Source: Halosimplex halobium (GTDB lineage Archaea; Halobacteriota; Halobacteria; Halobacteriales; Haloarculaceae). From it: a DNA stretch of 64,000 bases. Both the position numbers and the translations under genes were made by a program. Each line of letters begins with the position of its first letter. Position 1 is the stretch's first letter. A model generated the notes under the pieces. That model ran no database searches and had not been told where the DNA came from. It saw only the letters and a list, made by a program, of their open reading frames with translations. Location of the stretch: positions 62,001-126,000 of the forward strand of contig NZ_JBLKNX010000018.1 in assembly GCF_051414055.1 (NCBI RefSeq), written 5' to 3'. Below, piece after piece: positions 27,279 to 37,100 of this stretch.

Positions 27279-28031
27279 TCACTCGTCGGATTCCGGGTCG
27301 GACCCGGGGTCGGCGACCTGCTCGTCGACCCACTCGATGGCTCGCTCGACCTCGCCGGGGTCGGTGCCGGTCACCTTCACCCGGCCGGGCTTCCCGCGGC
27401 GGGCGGGGTAGCTGCCGACGGCCACGTCGAACCGGTCGCGGACGCCGTCGAGGACGTGCCGCAGCGCGCCCTCCGGGGTCGAGGTGGCGACCGACGCGGA
27501 GACGGCGTCGCCGCCGAACTCGTCGGCGACTGTGTCGAACATCACCTTCAGCTCTCCCGGGAACCCGGGGAAGACGTAGACGTTCTCGACGACACAGCCC
27601 GGATTAAAACTCTCCGCGGTCTGGATCGGGCGGGCGCCCGCCGGCAGCGCCGCCGTCTCGTCGAAGTCCAGGTCGAAATCGTGCTCCTCGTAGTACTCGG
27701 GGTTCTCCTCGCGGTAGCGGCGGGCCTTCTCGGCGACGCGGTCGCGCACCTCGGGCTGGACGTCCAGGTCGCGACCGAAGGCGTCGGCGACGGCCTCGAC
27801 CGTCACGTCGTCGGGCGTGTCGCCCAGCCCGCCGGTAACGACCACGGCGTCGAACTCCTCGGAGAAGTCGCCGACCCAGCGGGCGATCACCGCGCGGTCG
27901 TCCGGGATCGTGAGCATCCGCGCGACAGTCGCGCCCCGCTCGGTGAGCTGGCGGGCCAGCCACGTCGCGTTCGTGTTCTCCGTGTCCCCCGCGAGCAGTT
28001 CGTCCCCGACCGTGACGAGCGCGACTTCCAT
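27279..28031 (-). CDS. CinA-like molybdopterin-binding-fold protein
   Basis: 250 residues. MoCF/CinA N-terminal motifs are VTVGDELLAGDTENTNATWLARQLTERGATVARMLTIPDD and VVVTGGLGDTPDDVTVEAVA. The mid-region LPNPxGxAPG equivalent reads NPGCVVENVYVFPGFPGELKVMF. No C-terminal PncC amidase domain, so this is the COG1058-only type. It probably acts on nucleotides (ADP-ribose or NMN metabolism in relatives) rather than on competence. It converges on the GNAT pair. Confidence 0.87.
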   Translation of the reverse strand: MEVALVTVGDELLAGDTENTNATWLARQLTERGATVARMLTIPDDRAVIARWVGDFSEEFDAVVVTGGLGDTPDDVTVEAVADAFGRDLDVQPEVRDRVAEKARRYREENPEYYEEHDFDLDFDETAALPAGARPIQTAESFNPGCVVENVYVFPGFPGELKVMFDTVADEFGGDAVSASVATSTPEGALRHVLDGVRDRFDVAVGSYPARRGKPGRVKVTGTDPGEVERAIEWVDEQVADPGSDPESDE

Positions 28032-28136
28032 GGGCGTCTGCTGGGTACAGAGCCGGTAAACGGTGTCGGGTCGTGACCGTCCCCGGTACGAACGCGCACT
28101 CCGGTGCGGGTCAGCCCTACCGCTCCCGCTCGCCGT

Positions 28137-28553
28137 TCAGATCCCGGTGGGACCGCCGAACTCGCCGTCGAAGGGGTGGTCCGGGACGGCTTCCTCGATG
28201 GCCGCCTCGCTGGTCGGGGTGCCGGCGGCGACCGCGAGGAGCTGTTTGGCGCGTTCGGCCTTGGCGAGGAACACCTCGCGCAGCGAGGGCGGGTTGCGGA
28301 CGTTCGTCTCCGCGACGAGCGACTCCGGGACCGCGATGGTGTCCGCCGGGACGCTCTCGTCGCCGTAGACGGTGAAGTGTGTGTTCTCCAGTTTCATGAC
28401 CAGGGGGAGGTCCGTCCGCGAGATCCCCTCGTCCGCGTACAGCTGCTCGTTGACCCGCTCGTGCTGGGCGGCGGCGATGGCCGCCGCGTCGCCGTCGCTG
28501 GGCTCGACGTAGAGCCGACCCAGGTAGTAGCCGCTGGAGAACTGTTCGAACAT
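28137..28553 (-). CDS. conserved haloarchaeal protein (DUF5802-like)
   Basis: 138 residues from MFEQFSSGYYLGRLYVEPSDGDAAAIAAAQHERVNEQLYADEG. Small soluble protein with no catalytic motif seen, ending HPFDGEFGGPTGI. Recognised as a family widespread in haloarchaea; the DUF number is tentative. Upstream, an AT-containing block (TAACGCATAAGTCTT on the plus strand) may hold its promoter. Function unknown. Confidence 0.7.
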   Translation of the reverse strand: MFEQFSSGYYLGRLYVEPSDGDAAAIAAAQHERVNEQLYADEGISRTDLPLVMKLENTHFTVYGDESVPADTIAVPESLVAETNVRNPPSLREVFLAKAERAKQLLAVAAGTPTSEAAIEEAVPDHPFDGEFGGPTGI

Positions 28554-28727
28554 TGCCGTGCGAGTGGATAACAACCATGGTAACGCATAAGTCTTCCCCG
28601 GTAGCCTTATCACGGCGCGCTTTCAGACCGCACGACCCGACCGCAGTCAGGTGGTTCCGGTGGGGACCGACTCCCCCGCGCCCGCGGCTTCGGTACCGCT
28701 TTGTGGCCGGGGGACTCCGGGTCGACC

Positions 28728-29459
28728 ATGGACGAGTCGCCGGCCGACGACGGGCGAGCGGACGACGAGCGGGCGGGCGGCGAGCGGTCAGGCGGGGAAG
28801 CGACCGGCCGTCACGCCGTCATCCCGCGGCGGTGGGCGCGCTACTACCTGGAGAACGCGCCCAGCCTCGTGTGGCTGATATTCGCCAACGTCGCGGGCGT
28901 GTTCGTCGGCTTCTTCTTCTATCTCAGCGTCGAGGAGCCCGCGCTGGCGAGCGTCGACACGCTGGCGTGGCCGGTGTACATGGACTCGCCGGTCGCGACG
29001 CTGCTGATGGCGCTGGCGCTGGCGACGCTGCTCCCCAATCTCGGCCGCCGGCTGGACGCCGCGCCCGCCAACCTCGTGCTCGCCTACCTCTACACCGTCA
29101 CGTTCGTCTGGCTCGTCGAGACGGGGCTGTGGACGGCGCTGGCGCTGAACCTCCACTTCGGGCTCTACTACCCCGACATCTGGCGGTACTTCGGCGTGCT
29201 GGTCACGCACCTCCTGTTCGTCCCGGAGGCGTACCTCCTGCCGCACTTCGGGCGGACGACGCCGGGCGCGCTCGGCCTCGCGCTCGCGCTCGCGCTGGGC
29301 AACGACCTGGTCGACTACGGCTTCGGCCTCCACCCGCCGCTGCGCTACGAGCCCGGGCTCGTCCTCGTCGCCGGGAGCGTCGCCACGTCCGTCCTCGCCG
29401 TGGCCCTCGCCGCTCGCGCGTTCCCGCGACTGGGGACCGATGCCGGTCCGACCCCGTAA
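28728..29459 (+). CDS. DUF1405 membrane protein
   Basis: 243 residues with a hydrophilic, acidic N-terminal ~35 residues and about six or seven transmembrane helices. The motif RYYLENAPSLVWLIFANVAGVFVGFFFY at the start of the membrane part, then PVYMDSPVATLL and HLLFVPEAYLL, fit the DUF1405/YpjA family. Start MDESPADDG at 28728. Function unknown. Confidence 0.75.
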   Translation: MDESPADDGRADDERAGGERSGGEATGRHAVIPRRWARYYLENAPSLVWLIFANVAGVFVGFFFYLSVEEPALASVDTLAWPVYMDSPVATLLMALALATLLPNLGRRLDAAPANLVLAYLYTVTFVWLVETGLWTALALNLHFGLYYPDIWRYFGVLVTHLLFVPEAYLLPHFGRTTPGALGLALALALGNDLVDYGFGLHPPLRYEPGLVLVAGSVATSVLAVALAARAFPRLGTDAGPTP

Positions 29460-29540
29460 CCGGAACCAGGCCGGTGGCCCCCGGACGGCGTCGGGACGGC
29501 GGGGACACGCTTTTAGGGCTCGACCGCGAACCTCAGGTGA

Positions 29541-30188
29541 ATGGACTCCGCCGAACTGCTCGACCTGCTGGGCAACGCCAACCGTCGGCGGATCCTCCGG
29601 TTGCTCGCGCACAAGCCCTGTTACGTCACGGAGATCAGCGAGTATATCGGCGTGAGCCCGAAGGCGGTCATCGACCACCTCGAACGGCTCGACGAGGCGG
29701 GCCTCGTCGAGAGCAGCGTCGACGACCAGCGCCGCAAGTACTTCCGCATCGCCCGGAATCTCCGGCTGGAGGTGACCGTCTCGCCCTACACGTTCGGCAC
29801 CAAGAGCGGCTACCCCGGCAGCTCAATCGACGTGACCACCTGCCGGCACGTCTCCATCGACGCCGAGGTCGAGGCCGGTTCCGACGCCGGCGATCTGGCC
29901 GCGGAACTGGACCGCCTGCAGGACCTGGACCGGGAGCTGTCGCTGGCCCAGCGGTGGGTCCACGGCCGCCTCTCGGAGGTGATGGAGCAGCTGACCGACC
30001 AGTTCGAGGGCGAGGACGCGCGCCTGCTCGGCGACGTGGTCTCGGCGCTCGCCACTCGGTCGGGCACCGTCGAGGAGGTGAGCCGCCGCGTCGAGGCGCC
30101 CCCGGAGGTCGTCGAGGAGGCGCTCGAACGGCTCGCCGACGAGGGCGTCGCCGAGCGCGAGGGCGACGAGTGGACGCTGCCGGACTGA
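29541..30188 (+). CDS. ArsR-type winged-helix regulator
   Basis: 215 residues. N-terminal wHTH MDSAELLDLLGNANRRRILRLLAHKPCYVTEISEYIGVSPKAVIDHLERLDEAGLVES, with a wing DDQRRKYFRIARNLRLEVTVSPYTFG. A long helical region (~110-165) is probably a dimerisation coiled coil. The C-terminus EVVEEALERLADEGVAEREGDEWTL resembles a second small winged helix. It follows the DUF1405 gene by 81 bp. Targets unknown. Confidence 0.85.
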   Translation: MDSAELLDLLGNANRRRILRLLAHKPCYVTEISEYIGVSPKAVIDHLERLDEAGLVESSVDDQRRKYFRIARNLRLEVTVSPYTFGTKSGYPGSSIDVTTCRHVSIDAEVEAGSDAGDLAAELDRLQDLDRELSLAQRWVHGRLSEVMEQLTDQFEGEDARLLGDVVSALATRSGTVEEVSRRVEAPPEVVEEALERLADEGVAEREGDEWTLPD

Positions 30189-30218
30189 ACGGGCGCGAGC
30201 CGGGCCGGCGGCGGCCGC

Positions 30219-30587
30219 TCAGCCGTCTTCGAGGTCGTAGGCCCGCTCGGCGTCGCGTCTGAACTGGTTGCGCTCGACGAGCTCCGGGACCGCCTCGTCG
30301 GCGTCGTCTTTCGAAACGTGCACGACAGCGACAAACAACAGGCCAGCGACCGTTACCGCCACCGACTCCATGATCGCGCCGGTAACCACGACCGCGACCA
30401 CGACACTTCCGGTGGCCAGCAGGCGACCGACCCGGCGCTTGCGCAGTTCCCGCTCGTGAGCCGCGACGATCGCCTCGCCGTCGCCGGCCGGCGCCGCGCG
30501 ATAGACCGGCCCCTCCTCGGTCTCGTAGCGGAGCACGTCGACGGGGCCGTCGCCGTCGGTCGTCCCGGCGGCGTCGTCTGTCGACAT
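30219..30587 (-). CDS. small two-TM membrane protein
   Basis: 122 residues. A soluble N-terminus (VDVLRYETEEGPVYRAAPAGDGEAIVAAHERELRKRRVGR) precedes two closely spaced transmembrane helices (LLATGSVVVAVVVTGAIM and VAVTVAGLLFVAVVHV) and an acidic cytoplasmic tail. No family recognised. It shares the strand with the next membrane protein upstream (30613-31221), with 25 bp between them. Confidence 0.65.
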   Translation of the reverse strand: MSTDDAAGTTDGDGPVDVLRYETEEGPVYRAAPAGDGEAIVAAHERELRKRRVGRLLATGSVVVAVVVTGAIMESVAVTVAGLLFVAVVHVSKDDADEAVPELVERNQFRRDAERAYDLEDG

Positions 30588-30612
30588 CGAGCGGACCTGT
30601 CGGCCCGGGGAG

Positions 30613-31221
30613 TTAAATCTCGCGGGTCAGCCCGTCGCGCAGGTCCCGGCCGAAGTAGTGGCCGAGGACGGCCACGACGACCCCGGTGGTCGCGCCGAGC
30701 GCGGCGGTCGGCGCCAGGCCGACGCTCTCGACGAACGTCAGCGTCAGCACCCCCTGCATCATCGTCGCGAAGACGGCGGCGGCCGCGCCGGCGACCGCCA
30801 CGGGGACGTACCGCCGGGTGCCGCTGGCGGCGCCCAGCAGGAACGCGCCGAGGAAGAGGCCGATAAGGCCCGTGACCGACCCGATCAGCGGGACGGCGCT
30901 GCCGGCGAACATCCCGCCGACCACGACCACCGCGGCGAGCAGGAACGAGCGGGCCGACGGGACGTTGATCCCGAGGCTCGGCCGGTCGATGGAGGGCGTC
31001 AGCCGCGAGCGCAGGCTCGGCCCCGAGTCGGCCTCGGACCCTGCGCTCGCTTCGCTCCCGGCGTCGGCGGTCGCGGTCGAGCCGCCCCCGCCGTCGAGGT
31101 CGCCGGTCAGCGCGTCCACGTCGACCCCGAGTTCGTCGTCGCTGAACCCCACGTCGCCGTCGTCGGGGTCGCCGAGGTCGCCGTCGAGGTCCTCGACCCG
31201 CTCGTCCGTCCGCTCTGACAT
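30613..31221 (-). CDS. membrane protein with acidic N-terminus
   Basis: 202 residues from MSERTDERVEDLDGDLGDPDDGDVGFSDDELGVDVD. The first ~85 residues are acidic and disordered. Four hydrophobic helices follow (SARSFLLAAVVVVGGMFAGSAVPLIGSVTGLIGLFLGAFLLGAA...). The glycine-rich membrane part recalls DUF456-like proteins, without certainty. The much longer open frame upstream is antisense to the alpha/beta hydrolase and is not real. Confidence 0.7.
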   Translation of the reverse strand: MSERTDERVEDLDGDLGDPDDGDVGFSDDELGVDVDALTGDLDGGGGSTATADAGSEASAGSEADSGPSLRSRLTPSIDRPSLGINVPSARSFLLAAVVVVGGMFAGSAVPLIGSVTGLIGLFLGAFLLGAASGTRRYVPVAVAGAAAAVFATMMQGVLTLTFVESVGLAPTAALGATTGVVVAVLGHYFGRDLRDGLTREI

Positions 31222-31362
31222 ACCCACCACTCCGGACCGAGGGCCCATGTGCCTTTTCCTCGCGTCGCCCCCGCGGCGACAGAACGAGCGCGGTCCACAG
31301 GACCACCGGTCCGCGGTTCCGGTGTCCGCACGTATTTGGGGCCGATCCGCGTAGGTGGGTCC

Positions 31363-32211
31363 ATGCCGGTCGAGACGCGCCCGCCGGCCGACTGGACGGC
31401 GGGCCACGTGGCGGTCGCCGAGGGAGTCAGACTGCACTACGACCGCAGCGGCGGCGACGGGCCGCCGCTGGTGGTCGCCCACGGCGTCTTCGACGACGGA
31501 CGCTGTCGACTCCCGCTCGCCCGCGACCTGGCCGACGACTACGACGTGATCGTCTACGACGCCCGCGGCCACGGCCAGTCGTCGGCGCCCGAATCGGGCT
31601 ACGACGCCGACACGCGGGCGGCCGACCTGATCGGCCTGCTCGAAGGGCTCGGCGTCGCCGACCCGATCCTCTTCGGCCACTCGATGGGCGGCGACACCGT
31701 GCTCGCGGCCGCCGCCAACCACCCCGGCTGGCCGCGGGCCGTCGTCGCGGTCGACCCCGCGTGTCTGCTGGGCCACAACGCCGAGAATCGCGGCGACGAG
31801 CGCATGGACGAGGCGGAGGTCGAGGGGATCCGCCAGCGGGTCCTGTGGTGGCAGGACCACACCAAGGCCGAACTGCTGGAGGCCGACGACGAACTCGCCG
31901 GCCACGTCGCCGACGGCGACGAGGAACTGGCGAGCCTGCTCGCCGACGCCCGCCTGCGAGTCAGCCCGAACATCACCGAGGTGTTCACCAGCGGCTGGGT
32001 CGACCCCGAGGACGCCTTCCCCGACATCGAGGCACCGACGCTGGTCGTCCGCGCCGACGTGGACGAGGCGGCTCGCGAGCGCGACCGCGAGGCCGTCGAC
32101 CTGCTCCCCGACGGGCGCCTGCTGCACGTCGACGACGCCGGCCACTGCGTCTTCCGCGACCGCCGCGCGTTCGCGACCGAACGGCTCCGGAGCTTCCTCG
32201 ACGACGTCTGA
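31363..32211 (+). CDS. alpha/beta hydrolase
   Basis: 282 residues, start MPVETRPPADWTAGHVAVAEGVRLHYDR. The oxyanion region is VVAHGVFDDG. The nucleophile elbow is GHSMGG (Ser). The acid is likely Asp in LVVRADVDE and the His is in VDDAGHCVF. Substrate unknown; a broad esterase/hydrolase assignment is all the sequence supports. The promoter may include CGTATTTGG upstream. Confidence 0.88.
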   Translation: MPVETRPPADWTAGHVAVAEGVRLHYDRSGGDGPPLVVAHGVFDDGRCRLPLARDLADDYDVIVYDARGHGQSSAPESGYDADTRAADLIGLLEGLGVADPILFGHSMGGDTVLAAAANHPGWPRAVVAVDPACLLGHNAENRGDERMDEAEVEGIRQRVLWWQDHTKAELLEADDELAGHVADGDEELASLLADARLRVSPNITEVFTSGWVDPEDAFPDIEAPTLVVRADVDEAARERDREAVDLLPDGRLLHVDDAGHCVFRDRRAFATERLRSFLDDV

Positions 32212-32811
32212 CCGGCGGAGCGCGGTACCACCGGCGACGGCCGACGGGACCGCCGCTGGCGACCGACTGTATGCGGTCAGGAAGCGTGTCGCGCCGCGTC
32301 CGCGGCGCGACCGGGGAGGAGTGGCGGCACACTCGCGAGCGCGCTCCGTCGCGCTCGCTACCGGCGGTCGCCGTGCTGTCCTGGTGGACTGAAAGGGCGA
32401 GGCGCGCTCGCGCCGATAGTCGCCTGAGCGGGCCACTATCCGCGCGGTGCGAGGCGCTGTGCGCCTCGAAGCGAACGGCTGTGCCGTGAGCGGGCGGTGT
32501 GGAGAGCGCGGATATCCCGCTTGGTTCGAGAGAGCGAAGCTCTCTCGTCACTGAGCGAATCGAAGATTCGCGAGGTCTGCGAGAGCTGTGCTCTCGCCCG
32601 ATCCCGAAAATCTCCGATTTTCGGAGACAGCGACCGCGAGCGCGGCGAGGGCTTTCAGCGCTTGCCGTCCTCTGCGGCCACCGATACAGCTAGCGAGCGC
32701 GGCGAGGGCTTTGGGCACTCATCGCCGGTAGCTCCTCTCACCGCTAGAACGAACCGACGACAATCGCCGGCGCCCACGGCCTTTAGAGGCGGGGCGTCCT
32801 TTGGTCGGGCG
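32212..32811. repeat. array of short perfect hairpins
   Basis: A 600-bp gene-free stretch. Perfect inverted repeats lie at 32288-32311 (10-bp stem), 32335-32358 (9), 32401-32414 (6), 32415-32440 (6, long loop), 32450-32468 (8), 32475-32487 (5), 32527-32547 (9), 32555-32571 (7), 32579-32597 (8) and 32604-32624 (9). Most loops in the second half are 3 nt: TGT, GAA, GAA, TGT, TCC. A 20-bp direct repeat containing GCGGCGAGGGCTTT recurs near 32637 and 32693. Open frames through it are not convincing. Confidence 0.9.
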
Positions 32812-33636
32812 ATGGAAGTTACCCTCCTCGGGACCGGCGACACGACGGGGACGCCGACGCCCGGTTGCGACTGCGAGACCTGCCGGCGGGCGGTCGACCG
32901 CGGCGTCGAGCGCTCGCGGTTCTCCGTGCACGTCCGCAACGAGCGCACCGGCGAGTCGCTGCTGGTCGACACGAGCCCGGACTTCCGCCACCAGTTCCTC
33001 GGCCACGACGTGGGGCTGCCCGACGCCGCCGTGATCACCCACATCCACTTCGACCACCTCGACGGCCTCGGCCACGCCTACCGGCTGTTCGACCGCCTGC
33101 CCGTCCACGCCGCCGACGAGCGCGACCCCGAGACCGGCGAGAGCGTCGCCGAGACGGTCCGGCGGCGCTACGACTACCTCGACCAGGTCGAAGTCCTCGC
33201 CGAGACGCCGTTCGAACCGTTCGAGACCTGCGGGTTCGAGGTGACGCTCGTCCCCGTCGACCACCCGCCGCTGGTCTGCTACGGCCTCGCTATCGAGGAC
33301 CCCGAGACCGGCGCGAAACTCTCGATCTCCGGCGATACGACCTACGGGGTCGGCGCGGACGCCAGGGCGGTCCTCGACGACCCGGACCTGCTACTCGCCG
33401 ACGGCATCGTGACCGCCGACCTGTGCGAGCACCACCCGGCGGGCGGCAACCACTTCGACGACGAGGGCCGCGCCCGCACGTTCGGGACGAAACACATGAC
33501 CGTCGAGGGCGCCGTCGCACTTGGCGAGGATCTCGACGCCGCGGAGACGCGGGTGGTCCACGTCTCCCATTTCCTCGACGCCGACCGGGCGTTCGAGGAG
33601 CCGCTGGCCGTCGACGGCGAGACGTACAGCCTCTGA
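32812..33636 (+). CDS. MBL-fold metallo-hydrolase (PhnP-like)
   Basis: 274 residues. N-terminal zinc knuckle CDCETCRR is typical of PhnP/ElaC-like members. Metal ligands are THIHFDHLDG (HxHxDH), a His in VDHPP, Asp in ISGDTTYG and a terminal His in VVHVSHFLD. The closest functional guess is a cyclic phosphodiesterase. The start MEVTLLGTGDTTGTPTPG at 32812 follows the hairpin array, and the upstream frame extension is artefactual. Confidence 0.88.
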   Translation: MEVTLLGTGDTTGTPTPGCDCETCRRAVDRGVERSRFSVHVRNERTGESLLVDTSPDFRHQFLGHDVGLPDAAVITHIHFDHLDGLGHAYRLFDRLPVHAADERDPETGESVAETVRRRYDYLDQVEVLAETPFEPFETCGFEVTLVPVDHPPLVCYGLAIEDPETGAKLSISGDTTYGVGADARAVLDDPDLLLADGIVTADLCEHHPAGGNHFDDEGRARTFGTKHMTVEGAVALGEDLDAAETRVVHVSHFLDADRAFEEPLAVDGETYSL

Positions 33637-33704
33637 TCCGGGTTGGCCCGCCGGCGACGCACGCCCCCGGAAACTCCATACCGCTCGCGCTCGAACCGGG
33701 ACCT

Positions 33705-34070
33705 ATGAGCAGCCAGGCCCCCGACGAGGCGTCCGGGCCACTCGCCACCCGGGTGGTGGTGTCGTTCCCGGCCGACATCGGCCAGCACGGCCGAAACCGG
33801 ATCCGCTCCGACTATTACAGGAACTACCTCACCAAGGTCCACGACGCGGCCGCCGAGGGCGACGAGTGGGACGAGTTCACCGACGTGGGCTGCTGTGGCA
33901 GCCAGATGGACGTGCCCCTCGTGGTCGAGGCGGTCGAGGGCGGCTCGCGGGTCGACGCGGACACCGAGATCGAGTACACCGAGCGCGAGGCCTGCGGGAT
34001 CAACCAGGGCTGGTCCGTCCAGCACGACGAACCCGAGGCGCTGGACGGGAGTAGCGCGGACTCGGTCTGA
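33705..34070 (+). CDS. conserved haloarchaeal small protein with CC motif
   Basis: 121 residues from MSSQAPDEASGPLATRVVVSFPADIGQHGRNRIRSDYYRNYL. The middle contains TDVGCCGSQMDVPLVVEAVEGG; another Cys is in REACGINQGWSVQHDEPEAL. The three Cys could bind a metal or be redox-active (inference). No known family assigned. It precedes the large tubulin-like cluster but reads convergently with it. Confidence 0.65.
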   Translation: MSSQAPDEASGPLATRVVVSFPADIGQHGRNRIRSDYYRNYLTKVHDAAAEGDEWDEFTDVGCCGSQMDVPLVVEAVEGGSRVDADTEIEYTEREACGINQGWSVQHDEPEALDGSSADSV

Positions 34071-34116
34071 GATGCCGTCGGTACGGCGATCCCGTTGCGC
34101 GAACCGCGGCGGACCG

Positions 34117-37100
34117 TCACCCCTCTTCGAGGACGTAGAGTCGTCCGTCGGCATCCGCGACGAGCAATCGCTCGCCGACAACTGTCGGACTGTGAGCCAC
34201 ACCGTTGGGCCGTGCCCATACGTCTAACTGGTTGCCATCGGGCGAGAAGATGCGGATAGCGCCGTTTTCCTCGGCGACGTAGAGGCGCCCGTCCCACGTC
34301 AGAGTCGGAGACCCGGCGATCGAGTAGTCGAGACTCACCGACCAGAGATGGTCCGACTTGGTGGTGTAAACCTCGATCTCGCCTTTGTGGTAACAGAGAG
34401 CAATCCGTTCGGGGGAGACGATCGGCGGAACGGTGTGCGATCGCCTGGCCTCGTCCTCGAAGGTCCCATCTCGTGAATCACTGCTGGTCGGGTCGCTGTG
34501 GAGAACGTCCATGATACCGTTGGCAGCGGCGATAAAGACCCTCTTGTTCCGGAGGACTGGCTCCGAAACCGGTGGATGGATCTGTGGCCAGTTTGTCTGC
34601 AACGGTCGTCCGCTCGACGCCGCGACCGCGAGCAGATTGGCGTCCGCGAAATAGATCTTGTCTTCGTAGACGACTGGGCGTCCGGGTCGCATGTCGTTGA
34701 ACCTTTTGGTGAACTCCGATCGGTCCAACCCGAGGGACGCGGCGTACAGCCGACCGCTCCGATCGGTGAGGTAAATGTACTCTCCGGTGGGAACAGGCGA
34801 CGAGACGATCCGCCCCGACACCGTTAACTGTCCCTGTCTGGTCCCGCTCCGAAGGTCGTAGGCCACGAGTCGTGGGTCTGTCTTCGCTCCCTTCCCGACA
34901 GGGACGTACACGTTCCCGTCGTGGAGACAGGGCGACGCGGTGACCGAGGAGAACTGCGTCTCCCAGTCCTTCTCGTGGGTTTCGATGTCATAGACGTAGA
35001 GACCACCGTCTCTGTCGGCAACACAGGCGAACTTGCCGTCGGAAACCGGTGGGCCGACGAACTCCGAATCGCAGAGGTCCACGCGGTGGCGTCGCTTGAG
35101 ATTGGCCGGTCCAGGGTCGGACGTCGATCCCGTGTTCTGCGCGTCGTACCGGACCATCGGTGCGGACCCGGACGATCCCGAGGGCGCAGGCGTGGTCGAC
35201 TTGTCGGCCACTCCACCCGATGCCGTCGCGGCGACCGACCCGTCGGACGTCGACTCCGTCCGCTGGCTCGACTGTGCCTGCGAGGACCGCCCCTCGGTCA
35301 CGGGGTCCAGTTCCGACGCCGGCTCCGGGGCGTTCCCCGACGCGTTCGAACCGGCCGGTTTCCCGCCGGAGTCTTCCCTGGACTCGGTCGGCGACCGCTC
35401 GTCGTTCGGGGACCGGTTCGATTGGGAGGTATCCGGGTCGGCGCGAGTGCTCCGCTGGTCCCGTTGTTGGTTCCTGTTCCGGAGGATCTGCTTGTACTTC
35501 TGGCGCTGGGGTTTGTCGAACACGCCCTCGGACGACTCGTCGTCGAGTTTCTTCGCGGCTTCCGCGGCGACCTCCCGAATCTCCGCGTCCTCGTCGTCGA
35601 TGTACTTCCAGACCTGTTCCCGAGAGGGAGTATCTTTCGTCTGGTGGATCGTGTTCGAGTACAACCGCTTGATCTCCTCGAGGCGCACATCGCGGTCGGC
35701 CTGCTGGCCCTTCGAGCCGCCGGTCGACGACGGGGGCGTAAAGAGGCGAAGCGGAAGCCGCAGGACCGAGCTCGAAGGCCAGAGTCGGCCGGCGAGAGTC
35801 CCGACCCCGTAGGCGACGTGGCCGAGGACCCACACCGCGGTGACCACGACGAGTCCATCGACGACGGGATTCCAGTTGTCGACGACCAGTTCCGTGATCG
35901 CCGACGCGGTGGCGAACAGGACGGCCGCGACGGCGGTGCCAGCGACGACTCCCAGAAGCGTCGCCGAGTGCTTCGAGACCCAGGACCGGTCCGTCGTCGA
36001 CACTTCGACCCGCTGGTCGGCGAAGCCGTCGGAGAGCCGGTCGACGAGTTCGTCGGTCGACCGGGCCAGCGACTCCAGGGACTCGGCGTCGCTGACCACC
36101 TGTTCGGCCCGGCGGTCAAGTTCCTCCGGGAACGGCGACGGGCTGAGCAGCGACCGGAGCCGCGAGAACGCGCGCCGAAGGGGGACTCTCACCCGCCGCT
36201 TGAGCACGACGGTAACCAGCAGGAACGCCAGCAGCGGTCCGACGAGTTGCCAGTTGGCCGCCGTGAACTCGACCGTGGGAACGGCCGGCGGGAGGTGGGG
36301 CGGGAACGTGTACGTGATCGAGTCGGTCGCGAGCGACGCCAGCTCGGTGAACGAACCGCGCCACGTGGCGTAGCCGAGACCGGCGACGAGCGCGACGGCG
36401 AACGCGAGCAGCCCCGTCTTGGCGACGCCCTCCCAGTTCACGCCCTGGTCGACTTTCTGGCGGACGGTCACCGGGAACGCCTCGTCGAACCCCTGGCGTT
36501 CGAGGGCCGCCACGACTCCGGCGGCCGATCGGTGCCCGGACAGTTTCTCGCCGGCCGCCGAGACGAGCGCGTCGACCGACTTCGACAGCTCGTCCGTCGC
36601 ATCGGCCACCTTCCAGTCCCGCCTGGCGTCCGCCGCCTGTCCGGTCAGCCGGATGCCGTCGAACTGGTCGTTGGGCTCGATGTAGATGTCCGCGTCGGTG
36701 TCGAACTGCGACGGCGGCTGCCGACAGATCGCGTAGCTCCGGTCGTCCCCGTAGCGGTCGTAGAAGTATCGGAACAGACGGACCGCCGTCAGCTCGTCCG
36801 GGGCGGCGAAGCTGAGGGTCCCGCAGTGGTCGAGCAGGTCGTCGGCCAGGTCGTCGGATATCGGTGGACCGGTCGGGTCCGCGGACGTGAGGTTGTCGAA
36901 GACGACCTGGCCGCCGCTGGTGCCCTCTCTGATGGACCAGTCCCGGCCTTCGACGGCCTCGCGCACTCGTTGCTGGAATTCGTCGAGGCCTGTCGACCCA
37001 TCGGTCTCGTACGTGGCGATGAACTGTTCGGGATCGGACCGGTATACGTTGACGAACGACCAGACATACCCCGAAGACGGGTCGTACTCCAGCAGCAGTC

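Noticed and set aside
32288..32712. CRISPR array in the repeat-rich spacer.
   Set aside because: There is no repeated unit with uniform spacers; the hairpins differ in sequence and spacing, and no cas gene is nearby.
32497..32811. Apparent N-terminal extension of the MBL-fold protein by about 105 codons.
   Set aside because: The extension is read entirely from the hairpin array. The family starts at MEVTLLGTGD (32812).
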